The notes under the pieces are model-generated. The model ran no database searches and was not told where the DNA came from. It worked only from the letters and a program-made list of their open reading frames with translations. The position numbers and the translations under genes are program-made. Shown piece after piece: positions 9,674-17,141 of a stretch of 64,000 nt of DNA (the stretch's first letter is position 1; each line of letters begins with the position of its first letter). The stretch lies in contig JAUXWT010000071.1 of NCBI GenBank assembly GCA_030681475.1, positions 159,347 to 223,346 on the forward strand, given 5' to 3'. The DNA is from Bacteroidales bacterium (GTDB taxonomy: Bacteria > Bacteroidota > Bacteroidia > Bacteroidales > FEN-979).

Positions 9674-10792
9674 TTAGTAGTCGATCTGCTGACCATTGTA
9701 TAGGTCTTTGTATCCTGCAGTGATGATTTTATCGCCTTCACTAAGTCCATTGACTATTTCAGTCAGACCGTTATAAGATACACGAGGAGTAACAGACCGT
9801 TTACGTGCGATTTTTTTACCGTTTTCTTCGGCAACCACAAATACAAACTGGCCATCGTCACGCGAATTCTGGATATAGCTTTGCTGGATAGCTATAGCTG
9901 CCGGGTTGGTATAGTCCAATATCCGAAGCACGGCGATCATATTGGCACGGAAAGTAATGTTTGGCTGATGCAGATGCGCTTCTACCAGGAATGTACGGTT
10001 TGTTGGATTGATGTACTTACTGGCAAACGTGACCTTCTCGGTAAATTCCTGGTTGAGATCCGGTAAAAAGACCTTTACCTGATCGCCGGTATTCACCTTT
10101 GCTGAATATGCTTCGCCAACATCAGCCAATGCTTTGGCAGTAGAAAAATTTATAATGCGAAAAGCAGGAAGGGGAGAGGCTGGGGACGTCAACTGACCGA
10201 CTTTTATGGGAATTTCTTCAATGGTGCCATTTATAGGTGAAGCGATGACCGACATCTTTATCTGCTCGTCAAGTGTGGCAATTCCATTCCGGATTGTTTC
10301 CACGTCATTTTTCGCCTTCAGAAACTGCACCTCCGATCCAATTTGCTGATCCCACAACGATTTCTGACGGTTGTAAATATCAGTTGCAAATGCAAGTTTG
10401 TTCTGCAAGTCAATCAACTGCTGTCGCAATACCTCGGCATCAAGTTCAGCCAATACCTGTCCTTTGGTGACCGTTTCGCCTTCATGAACCAGGATTTTGG
10501 TAACCATGCCTCCCTGGTTTCTGGGATTGACGGCAATGTTTTGATTGCCATCAATTCTCCCCTGCACCTCAATATAATGCTCAAAGGTTATTTTTCTGAT
10601 GGTCTCAACAGATACACTGGCTGATGAAACAACATTGTCGGGGGTAAGCTCTTTTTCTAATTTTAAAATCGTTTCGGTGAGCTTATCATGTTCTTTTTTA
10701 AGCTGTTCCAACTGGGCCCTTTTGTCCGCCTCTTTGTTGGCACAACCCGAAATTATGAGGAAAATAAAGCTGACAAGAAAAATCTGTTTCAT
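9674..10792 (-). CDS. RND pump periplasmic adaptor (MFP/HlyD family) lipoprotein
   Basis: 372 residues. The N-terminus is a lipoprotein signal (MKQIFLVSFIFLIISGC, lipobox ISGC), followed directly by a short coiled coil (KRAQLEQLKKEHDKL...LEKEL). A biotinyl-lipoyl/barrel-sandwich domain (GRIDGNQNIAVNPRNQGG, VHEGETVTKGQVLAELD), an alpha hairpin, the second sandwich half (VIASPINGTIEEIPIKVGQ) and beta-barrel plus membrane-proximal domains follow. It bridges the RND pump and TolC. It is first in the operon and faces the tetR gene at 10920 across a 127-base divergent intergenic region. Confidence 0.92.
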   Translation of the reverse strand: MKQIFLVSFIFLIISGCANKEADKRAQLEQLKKEHDKLTETILKLEKELTPDNVVSSASVSVETIRKITFEHYIEVQGRIDGNQNIAVNPRNQGGMVTKILVHEGETVTKGQVLAELDAEVLRQQLIDLQNKLAFATDIYNRQKSLWDQQIGSEVQFLKAKNDVETIRNGIATLDEQIKMSVIASPINGTIEEIPIKVGQLTSPASPLPAFRIINFSTAKALADVGEAYSAKVNTGDQVKVFLPDLNQEFTEKVTFASKYINPTNRTFLVEAHLHQPNITFRANMIAVLRILDYTNPAAIAIQQSYIQNSRDDGQFVFVVAEENGKKIARKRSVTPRVSYNGLTEIVNGLSEGDKIITAGYKDLYNGQQIDY

Positions 10793-10841
10793 AACTGGAA
10801 TCGGATATATAGATTTTATCGGTTAAATACGAATATTACGG

Positions 10842-10869
10842 GCAAAGATAGGAAATTCCGGGATGCAAA
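10842..10869 (-). promoter_or_regulatory. Promoter of the MFP-RND operon
   Basis: On the minus strand TATCTTTGC lies at 10850-10842, a perfect -7 element. A TTTG at 10869-10866 is a possible -33 element, with a somewhat short 15-base spacer. Transcription would start near 10837, about 45 bases before the MFP start codon. Confidence 0.6.
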
Positions 10870-10881
10870 AAACTTTTCAAT

Positions 10882-10916
10882 CGAAAATCGTTTCCTCGGG
10901 ACTTTTCGTATATTTG
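10882..10916 (+). promoter_or_regulatory. Promoter-like box and possible operator before the second tetR gene
   Basis: TATATTTG at 10909-10916 matches the -7 consensus but ends only 3 bases before the ATG at 10920, so the mRNA would be nearly leaderless. Inverted half-sites CGAAAA (10882-10887) and TTTTCG (10903-10908) flank the would-be spacer and could be a TetR operator. Both readings are tentative. Confidence 0.35.
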
Positions 10917-10919
10917 TAT

Positions 10920-11543
10920 ATGGATCCGAAAGCAAGATATATACTCGAACAAGTCGGAAAGCTATACCATCGCTATGGAATCAAGAGTGTGACGATGGAT
11001 GATGTAGCCAAACAGCTTGGCATTTCCAAAAAAACGATTTATGAATTTTTCAGCGATAAGGAGGATCTGGTAAAACAGGTACTCCTGTTTGAACACGACC
11101 ATTACTGTGGTTTCCTGAATGCCATTGAAGATAAGCAGGCCAATGCTGTAGAAGAACTATTCGAAGTATATAAGATGATGAATGCGATGTTGATTGAATT
11201 CAACCCTTCCATGGAGTATGATATCAGGAAATATTACCCAAACCTTTTTCTGAAAATCAGAGAGATCAGGCGAAAGAGAATGTATGATTCTGTTTACAAC
11301 AATTTGAACCAGGGGAAAAAAGAGGGATTATATCGCAAGGAGCTCAATTCGAAAACGATTGCTAAACTGCATGTTAGCAGAACTGAGAGTTTGCTCGACA
11401 GCGATATGTTTACACAGGAGGAGCTCACATCCCTTGATATATTCCATGAAATTTTTTTGTATCATCTCCACGGAATTCTCAGCCATAAGGGCCGCACTTT
11501 TTTTGAGAACAATTTTGAAAAGTTTAAAGCTACCTTATCATGA
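10920..11543 (+). CDS. TetR-family regulator, second of the efflux locus
   Basis: 207 residues from the ATG at 10920 (MDPKARYILEQVGKLYHRYG), chosen because it aligns with the start of the first TetR and because a -7-like box lies just before it. An earlier in-frame ATG at 10863 would add 19 residues of no domain value. The HTH lies at residues 25-48 (MDDVAKQLGISKKTIYEFF). The C-terminal half is homologous to that of the TetR at 4266. It is divergent from the MFP-RND operon, the usual position for a local efflux repressor. Confidence 0.88.
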   Translation: MDPKARYILEQVGKLYHRYGIKSVTMDDVAKQLGISKKTIYEFFSDKEDLVKQVLLFEHDHYCGFLNAIEDKQANAVEELFEVYKMMNAMLIEFNPSMEYDIRKYYPNLFLKIREIRRKRMYDSVYNNLNQGKKEGLYRKELNSKTIAKLHVSRTESLLDSDMFTQEELTSLDIFHEIFLYHLHGILSHKGRTFFENNFEKFKATLS

Positions 11544-11567
11544 ATGCGAAAACCCCTGCTTTTTTTG

Positions 11568-11576
11568 TATTTTTAC
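11568..11576 (+). promoter_or_regulatory. TATTTTTAC box before the first ECF sigma gene
   Basis: The nonamer TATTTTTAC lies 55 bases upstream of the sigma gene start. It is identical to the boxes at 2554 and 15439. No convincing -33 element was found, so the promoter role is inferred from recurrence. Confidence 0.35.
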
Positions 11577-11630
11577 ACCATGCAGGCAACTTAATTTCCT
11601 GATATACGTCTGTTTAGTAGTGAATGTTGG

Positions 11631-12203
11631 ATGCTCATTGACGATTCCATAATCCAGGGTTGCGTTGCCGGAAAACGCAGTGCCCAGAGCGCCCTTTATC
11701 GTAATTATGCTGCGGTAATGATGGCGATATGTTTGCGATATGCCCAAAATCGTGATGAAGCGGAAGATATACTCCAGGAAGCGTTCCTTAAAATATTCCA
11801 TAACATTGGCTCTTACCGGAAAGAGGGCTCGTTTGAGGGGTGGATGAAGCGGATCATGATCAATCACGCGCTTAATTATTACCGGAAGAACCGAAAATTA
11901 CCATTTCTGGAGGATATCAGCACCATTAACGAAACAGAAATAATGAAAAGGGAGGATCAAACAACCACACATGCTCCTGTATCAGCTGAAAAACTGATCG
12001 CACTCATCCAAATGCTTCCACCCGGATATCGTATGGTCTTTAATTTGTATGTCTTTGAAGAATACAGTCATAAAGAAATATCTCAGGAGCTTAACATTTC
12101 TGAGAACACTTCAAAAACACAACTCTTAAAAGCACGCAGAATGCTGCGAAAAAAATTAATTGATTTAAGTCTCTTGAAAAATACAATTACAGTCAATGAG
12201 TGA
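11631..12203 (+). CDS. ECF-type RNA polymerase sigma-70 factor
   Basis: 190 residues. Region 2 spans about 20-85 (ALYRNYAAVMMAICLRYAQN, DEAEDILQEAFLKIF, FEGWMKRIMINHALNYYR) and region 4 about 125-178 (LPPGYRMVFNLYVFEEYSHKEIS, then an HTH with ISENTSKTQLLKARRMLRKKL). Length and plan are those of a minimal group 4 sigma factor. The following gene begins inside its last codons (overlap of 8 bases), as expected for a sigma/anti-sigma pair. A second, clearly paralogous sigma gene lies at 15469. It would direct RNA polymerase to a small surface- or stress-related regulon; the target promoters are not known. Confidence 0.92.
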   Translation: MLIDDSIIQGCVAGKRSAQSALYRNYAAVMMAICLRYAQNRDEAEDILQEAFLKIFHNIGSYRKEGSFEGWMKRIMINHALNYYRKNRKLPFLEDISTINETEIMKREDQTTTHAPVSAEKLIALIQMLPPGYRMVFNLYVFEEYSHKEISQELNISENTSKTQLLKARRMLRKKLIDLSLLKNTITVNE

Positions 12204-13608
12204 AAAAATAAACATGAAGGCATTTGAAGAAGGCGGGGCCGATCAGCTTTTACGAGAGACCATGGAAGGTCATCGTGTTGAGCCCAAACGTCTTCTTTGG
12301 AAAGAGATCAGCCGAAAGTTGATGTGGAAGGAGCTCCTTCATTTTAACTTTACCAATCTTTCCCCCAAAATATGGTTAGCCGGTGCGATTGGAATCTTTC
12401 TGGTGGCCACCACCGTGTATTTTGGACTTCCTGATAATACTCATGACCTGGCCGCAATAAAACCGGCAGAAAAAATGATCACCGGTAATTCCCCGTCGAA
12501 GAATATTCCGGCATTGTCATCTGCCAGTGAAGTTGCCAAGGTTGAGAAGGAAAACACAGGAACCTCACCGGGTATATATTCACCACTCCAAAATAGATCT
12601 GTTGAGAAATCAGAAAAAACACATTTCGAAAAAGGGCTAATATCATCGTTAGCAGCGCCGGATATGGCCATGAAATCAAAAGGACAGTTGTCGCATGAGC
12701 CGGTTTTTGTGGCTGAAGTGTCAGACGGTATTTCGAAAAACTTTCCCGCAGAAGGTGATTTAAGGGTCGGTCCCACTATTTCCCGCATTGAGCCATTGGA
12801 TGCATCTTTATTGTATCTCCCCCCCGGTACCGATACAATTATCGTAATAAAGAATTCAAACGGCATTTTCAAGTTCAGAAAAACTTCACCGGTTTCAACG
12901 CAGTTCTTCTCAGCAAATCTGGGGTTCACTCCCGAAGTTGCATTCTATTCGGAACCGGATGTATATTCAAAAACCAACTTTTGGTTAAATGGTGGCGCTA
13001 CGTACCATATTTCCAGATTTTCCGTTGCAACAGGCTTTGGACTTGGTTATGTTTATGACGATGGTAAATACCGCGTGGAATATAAAAGTAATGACAGCGT
13101 CGGATTTTTTACAGGGGTCACGTCCTACACCATCGGAACCAACAACGAGATGATATACAATACACAAACGGTTAACATTTATGACAGCCTGAAGCATTTC
13201 GCCGATTCACGTACAAAGAACCGTTACACTTATTTACAGGTGCCATTATTGTTTGGATACCGGGTTTTTGAGTCCGGAAAGGTCAGTCTGACCTTCCAGG
13301 TTGGCCCCGCTATTTCATTGCTCCTTGATTCACGGAAGTCAGAACCGGTGATCGAATACCGTAATTCAAGGATCATCCGGGTTGACAATGACACTCCTTC
13401 ACGGATTCATACCAACTGGCAGATTTGGGCAAATCTATATTTTGAAATGAGGATGAACAAGAACATCAGTTTATATCTGGAACCATCATTCAAATATTAT
13501 CTTCGACCCATGGTTACAAGGGAAAACATTAGTTTCAAGGCGCCTTGGACGATTGGTTTGGGTGTTGGCATCCAGGTTAACTTTGGACAAAAAACGAAAA
13601 CCCCATGA
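12196..13608 (+). CDS. Anti-sigma-like membrane protein with a C-terminal beta-barrel-like domain
   Basis: 470 residues. Residues 1-55 are predicted cytoplasmic and contain the WKEISRKL-type stretch common to Bacteroidota proteins encoded after ECF sigma genes. One transmembrane helix follows at about 60-77 (IWLAGAIGIFLVATTVYFG), then a low-complexity linker (80-235). Residues 237-470 show alternating aromatic beta strands (FWLNGGATYHISRFSVATG, YLQVPLLFGYRVF, SLTFQVGPAISLLL, IGLGVGIQVNFG) like the OMP_b-brl family of 8-stranded barrels. An inner-membrane helix joined to a barrel is odd: either the domain folds as a soluble sheet in the periplasm or the protein spans both membranes. Translationally coupled to the sigma gene. 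The anti-sigma role is inferred from position. Confidence 0.75.
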   Translation: MSEKINMKAFEEGGADQLLRETMEGHRVEPKRLLWKEISRKLMWKELLHFNFTNLSPKIWLAGAIGIFLVATTVYFGLPDNTHDLAAIKPAEKMITGNSPSKNIPALSSASEVAKVEKENTGTSPGIYSPLQNRSVEKSEKTHFEKGLISSLAAPDMAMKSKGQLSHEPVFVAEVSDGISKNFPAEGDLRVGPTISRIEPLDASLLYLPPGTDTIIVIKNSNGIFKFRKTSPVSTQFFSANLGFTPEVAFYSEPDVYSKTNFWLNGGATYHISRFSVATGFGLGYVYDDGKYRVEYKSNDSVGFFTGVTSYTIGTNNEMIYNTQTVNIYDSLKHFADSRTKNRYTYLQVPLLFGYRVFESGKVSLTFQVGPAISLLLDSRKSEPVIEYRNSRIIRVDNDTPSRIHTNWQIWANLYFEMRMNKNISLYLEPSFKYYLRPMVTRENISFKAPWTIGLGVGIQVNFGQKTKTP

Positions 13609-15377
13609 GATCCTACCTCTCAATAATATTGCTTTGTGCCATGATCTGTCAGGCGCCTGGTCAAACGCCCGATGCATACGATGTTTTCAATACCTGCGAT
13701 GCGGCTTTTACGACAATTCCGGATCCTGGTGATCCGATGACACTTCATTTTCAGGATCAGTCCTCAGGTCAGATCACGCTGTGGCAGTGGAGTTTTGGTG
13801 ATGGTACAACTACAACCATCCAAAATCCGGTGCACACTTACCCGGCGGGCGGAACCTATTTCGTTTGTCTTACCGTATCCAACTCCGATTCAGGGTACAT
13901 TTGTCACGATGTGCTGTGCGTTGCAATAACAATACATGAACCAGGGACTTGTGTCGCCGACTATCATTATACAGTTGACACGTTGAACCATTTACAGACT
14001 AATTTTTACGACCAGTCAAGCGGTAATATCAATCGATGGCATTGGGATTTTGGCGATGGCAGTTTTTCTGATGAACGAAACCCCGTCCACACATTCCCTA
14101 CTTATGAAAAATACCGGGTATGTTTACTGGCTTTCAATGCCGACTCGGTGTCGGTGTGCAGCGATGTCAAATGCGATTCTGTCGAAATCAAACCTGCTGC
14201 AATTTGTCATGCCGGATTTACAAGCGACCTTGACTCGCTAAACCCGGCGCCAAATACGTTCATTTTCAAGAACACTTCATCAGGAGATGCAAACAGGTTT
14301 CTTTGGAGTTTTGATGATGGATCGACCTATCAAACACCGGATGTTACCCATCAATTTCAATCACCCGGAATTCATGAAGTTTGTCTGATCATCAGAAGGG
14401 AAGAACATGGAAAAATTGTCTGTTCCGATTCACTTTGCAGAAGCATCACCATGGCCAATTATTTTGACCTTGGCGGCCATTTATTTGCCGGTTCTTTCCC
14501 GATAAACAATCCCGTATCTTCCGGAGATACAGGCGTGGTTCATCTTTTCAGGATTGGAGGAGCAAGATTGATTCCTTACGACACCTGTGTTTTTACGAAA
14601 TTAGGGTATTATGCATTTCCACAGACTCTGAATGGAAGCTATGTCATTAAAGCCTCACTTACACCAGGCTCCCGGAATTACGCTGCTTATTTTCCGGCAT
14701 ATTACCAGCAGGCGCTATTGTGGAAAGAATCGAATGCCGTGGATCTTTCAAAGAACAATGCCTATCTTTCCGACATTCATCTTTTACCTGCAAAAGATAC
14801 GTTATCCGGGACAGGCATGATCAGTGGTATTGTGGTGAATGCAAAGGCAAAAGATAATCCCGAAGAGATTCCTTTTGCTGAAGTTCTTTTGTTCAATGGT
14901 CAAATAAATCCAATCCGGTTTACAGTTTCAGGCAAATCAGGCAAATTCGCATTTAAAAACCTCCCGTTTGGCGATTATCACCTTTATGTTGAATATCCTG
15001 GCAGATATTCGAGATACACTGCTGTTTGGCTCGATTCGTCAGCACCTTCAATCGACAGCATTCGTTTAGAGGTTTTTGATCATGATGTAACATCAGTACC
15101 CGGTAAATCATCGATGCCTTTTACTGTGGGAGAACTGTTTCCCAATCCGGCATCCAACATGGTAAACCTGACCATTGACGTTGCCAGGGAAACAATGATT
15201 AAATTCGAAATCTGGTCATTAACAGGATTGGTAGTATGGTCAGGATCACATAATTGTGTTCCCGGATCCAACATGGTGACCATTCCTGTCGGGACTACTA
15301 AAACAGGTTTATATTTATTTATGATCAAAACCATGGATGGTTTTCCGATCGCTGTAAAAAAGATGCTCCGGTATTAG
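13605..15377 (+). CDS. Triple-PKD secreted protein with T9SS type A sorting domain
   Basis: 590 residues; its ATG overlaps the preceding stop codon (ATGA), so it belongs to the sigma operon. After a signal peptide (ending APGQ) come three PKD domains at about 31-110, 115-195 and 201-282, each with a W-x-FGDG or W-x-FDDG core and paired Cys residues. Residues 288-396 form a beta-rich module (GGHLFAGSFP, RLIPYDT, LGYYAFPQTLNGSY, YFPAYYQQ) that also occurs in the periplasmic part of the protein at 16025-16603. A carboxypeptidase-regulatory-like beta sandwich follows at 401-490 (SGIVVNAKAK, SGKSGKFAFKNLPFGDY). A type A sorting domain ends the protein (LFPNPASNMVNL, then GLYLFMIKT). It should be exported by T9SS to the cell surface; ligand unknown. 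Confidence 0.85.
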   Translation: MRSYLSIILLCAMICQAPGQTPDAYDVFNTCDAAFTTIPDPGDPMTLHFQDQSSGQITLWQWSFGDGTTTTIQNPVHTYPAGGTYFVCLTVSNSDSGYICHDVLCVAITIHEPGTCVADYHYTVDTLNHLQTNFYDQSSGNINRWHWDFGDGSFSDERNPVHTFPTYEKYRVCLLAFNADSVSVCSDVKCDSVEIKPAAICHAGFTSDLDSLNPAPNTFIFKNTSSGDANRFLWSFDDGSTYQTPDVTHQFQSPGIHEVCLIIRREEHGKIVCSDSLCRSITMANYFDLGGHLFAGSFPINNPVSSGDTGVVHLFRIGGARLIPYDTCVFTKLGYYAFPQTLNGSYVIKASLTPGSRNYAAYFPAYYQQALLWKESNAVDLSKNNAYLSDIHLLPAKDTLSGTGMISGIVVNAKAKDNPEEIPFAEVLLFNGQINPIRFTVSGKSGKFAFKNLPFGDYHLYVEYPGRYSRYTAVWLDSSAPSIDSIRLEVFDHDVTSVPGKSSMPFTVGELFPNPASNMVNLTIDVARETMIKFEIWSLTGLVVWSGSHNCVPGSNMVTIPVGTTKTGLYLFMIKTMDGFPIAVKKMLRY

Positions 15378-15438
15378 GGGACTGGAAAATCATTTCATGG
15401 TGAATTTAAATTAACAGGCGCAAAGGGTAGTATTTTAT

Positions 15439-15447
15439 TATTTTTAC
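15439..15447 (+). promoter_or_regulatory. TATTTTTAC box before the second ECF sigma gene
   Basis: The third copy of TATTTTTAC in the window, 21 bases upstream of the TTG start of the sigma gene. Its recurrence before both sigma genes hints at shared regulation, but it may simply be a variant of the housekeeping -7 box. Confidence 0.35.
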
Positions 15448-15468
15448 AGGTCAAAAAACTGCCAACCC

Positions 15469-16002
15469 TTGTTTGAACCTGAATTTGATTTAATTTCCCG
15501 GTGCCTGAAGCGGGAAGTTGATGCGGAATATGAGTTGTATCATCGGTTCGCTTCCGAAATGTTTGGAATTTGCATGCGATACGCAGGTAATGAAATGGAA
15601 GCCGAAGATATACTTCAGAATGGATTTATTCGTCTCTTTTGCAATCTGCATCAGTTCAGGTTTGAGGGAACGTTTAACAGATGGGTCCAACTTGTTTTTG
15701 TGAATACTGCCATAAATTATTACCGGAGCAATTTGAAATTCAACCTGGAGGTTGAACTAACAGATGATCAGGCAGATGAGACCATGGAAGATGCTTTGTC
15801 TATATTATCAACCAAGGAATTGCTTGCAATGATACAGGCGCTGCCTCCCGGATATCGAACAATTTTCAATATGTTTGTGATTGAAAATTATGAACATAAG
15901 GAAATAGCTAAATTGCTGGGAATTTCGGAAAAGACATCAAAATCACAGTTGCATCGTGCAAAGAACAGACTCAGGCTAATGCTAAAAGATATTGAGAGAT
16001 AA
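15469..16002 (+). CDS. ECF-type RNA polymerase sigma-70 factor, paralogue of the one at 11631
   Basis: 177 residues with a TTG start at 15469; the first in-frame ATG would delete part of region 2, so TTG is required. Region 2: YELYHRFASEMFGICMRYAG, EMEAEDILQNGFIRLF, AINYYRSN. Region 4: LPPGYRTIFNMFVIENYEHKE, ISEKTSKSQLHRAKNRLRLML. It is colinear with the first sigma factor and shares LPPGYR, the YxHKEI and the TSKxQL signatures, so the two arose by duplication. The anti-sigma-like gene starts 22 bases downstream. Confidence 0.9.
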   Translation: MFEPEFDLISRCLKREVDAEYELYHRFASEMFGICMRYAGNEMEAEDILQNGFIRLFCNLHQFRFEGTFNRWVQLVFVNTAINYYRSNLKFNLEVELTDDQADETMEDALSILSTKELLAMIQALPPGYRTIFNMFVIENYEHKEIAKLLGISEKTSKSQLHRAKNRLRLMLKDIER

Positions 16003-16024
16003 CTAAAATTGCTTGTTGAGCATC

Positions 16025-16603
16025 ATGGAAGAAACGGATCCCATAGAAGATAAATTCAGGTCATCTTTCTCTGATTATGAAAAGGAACCTCCCGAAAGGG
16101 TCTGGGAGGATTTAGTCAGGGAGTTGCACCCTGAGCTGAGGCCAGCAAGTTTCTGGTCAAGGATACCTATGTTTTCCCTGGTTACTAATAAACCAATTTG
16201 GTTTTATCTGATTATGGGCGGGTTTACTTTTAGTTTGTTCGTGACCATCATTTACCTGAGTTCGGATAACCACCATGCGATTCGGGGCCATGCTTATGCG
16301 GGCGATGTTCGTCTCCACAGTGGTTCAGCCGAACTGTTTCAGGTTGCAGACAACGTTTTGCCTTGGGATTCTGCAACTCACTATCGTTCAGCCATTATTG
16401 ATAAATACGGACATTTTCAATTTTTACGGGTAAAAGCCGGGAAATATCTGCTCAGGGTCGCACCCGACAGAAATTCTGACCAGGCGAAGATGTACTTGTC
16501 ATCCTGGTACGACAGGTTTGAAAAATCAGACTCCTGCAAACCAATCCTGTTAAGTGACAATGATATAAATGTTGAGGTGCACCTTATACAAATAGCGAAA
16601 TAG
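16025..16603 (+). CDS. Anti-sigma-like membrane protein with a periplasmic module shared with a T9SS cargo
   Basis: 192 residues from the ATG at 16025; a TTG four codons earlier (16013) is the alternative. Residues 1-55 are cytoplasmic with an EPPERVWEDLVREL motif typical of Bacteroidota proteins paired with ECF sigma factors. A transmembrane helix lies at 57-79. Residues 86-190 form a beta-rich periplasmic module (GHAYAGDVRL, LPWDSATHY, YGHFQFLRVKAGKYLL, YLSSWYDRF) that lines up with residues 288-396 of the PKD protein at 13605. The last codons (ATA GCG AAA TAG) are themselves part of an octamer repeat array. Likely inhibitor or sensor of the sigma factor at 15469; inferred from position and topology. 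Confidence 0.72.
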   Translation: MEETDPIEDKFRSSFSDYEKEPPERVWEDLVRELHPELRPASFWSRIPMFSLVTNKPIWFYLIMGGFTFSLFVTIIYLSSDNHHAIRGHAYAGDVRLHSGSAELFQVADNVLPWDSATHYRSAIIDKYGHFQFLRVKAGKYLLRVAPDRNSDQAKMYLSSWYDRFEKSDSCKPILLSDNDINVEVHLIQIAK

Positions 16604-16638
16604 CGAAATAGCGAAATGGTGAAATGGTGAAATTGCAG
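16591..16638 (+). repeat. Octamer tandem repeat (AATAGCGA family), 6 units, over a stop codon
   Basis: Six contiguous 8-base units: three AATAGCGA, two AATGGTGA and one degenerate AATTGCAG. The array covers the last codons and TAG stop of the anti-sigma-like gene and runs to the end of queD on the other strand. The same octamer recurs at 27978-28041 and 30089-30144. Confidence 0.9.
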
Positions 16639-16640
16639 AA

Positions 16641-17087
16641 TTAATTATCTGCGGCAAACCATTCAGCATAGGAATTCGCAGTTTCCCTCAGTTTCATGCT
16701 GTGCAGTTTAACTCCGACAGGTAACAGTTCAACAATTCTTTTTGCAAAGTCGAGCAGAAAATTCTCACTGGTTGGCTGGTAGGGTAAAAAGATGGTTTTG
16801 ATGAAGGGATCCCCGAATTTTTGAAATTCATGCTGAGGAACATCTGCATTCAACAATAGCGCATGGTCGAACGGATCCACAATTTGACTTTTTATGATCT
16901 TTTTCAGATCCCCGAAATCGATGACCATTCCAAGTTTGACCGAGGCAGGGTCTGTTACCGGGGAACCGATCACGGTGACCGACAACTCATAGGAGTGGCC
17001 ATGTACGTTTTTACAGGGGCCGTCATAACCCATCAAGGCATGTGCTGCTTCAAACCTGAATTCTTTGGTTACCCTGATCTGGTCCAT
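16641..17087 (-). CDS. queD: 6-carboxytetrahydropterin synthase (QueD), queuosine/7-deazaguanine pathway
   Basis: 148 residues from the ATG at 17087; an upstream frame to 17123 crosses the promoter and is not used. Zinc ligands are FEAAH and the HGH of CKNVHGHSYEL, with the catalytic Cys four residues before that HGH. DHALLL and PTSEN complete the PTPS-family signature. The spacing GPCKNVHGH is that of QueD, which converts dihydroneopterin triphosphate to 6-carboxytetrahydropterin. A second PTPS homologue of another subtype is encoded at 31605. No other queuosine gene is in the window. Confidence 0.85.
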   Translation of the reverse strand: MDQIRVTKEFRFEAAHALMGYDGPCKNVHGHSYELSVTVIGSPVTDPASVKLGMVIDFGDLKKIIKSQIVDPFDHALLLNADVPQHEFQKFGDPFIKTIFLPYQPTSENFLLDFAKRIVELLPVGVKLHSMKLRETANSYAEWFAADN

Positions 17088-17104
17088 GTGTATTAAAATG
17101 ACAG

Positions 17105-17113
17105 GCAAAGATA
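17105..17113 (-). promoter_or_regulatory. -7 element of the queD promoter
   Basis: TATCTTTGC on the minus strand, 17 bases upstream of the queD ATG. The -33 region would lie over the end of mntP; no clear TTTG was seen there. The box decides the start at 17087. Confidence 0.5.
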
Positions 17114-17141
17114 CAAAAAACAACTCTTTGGCCGAGGTTTC

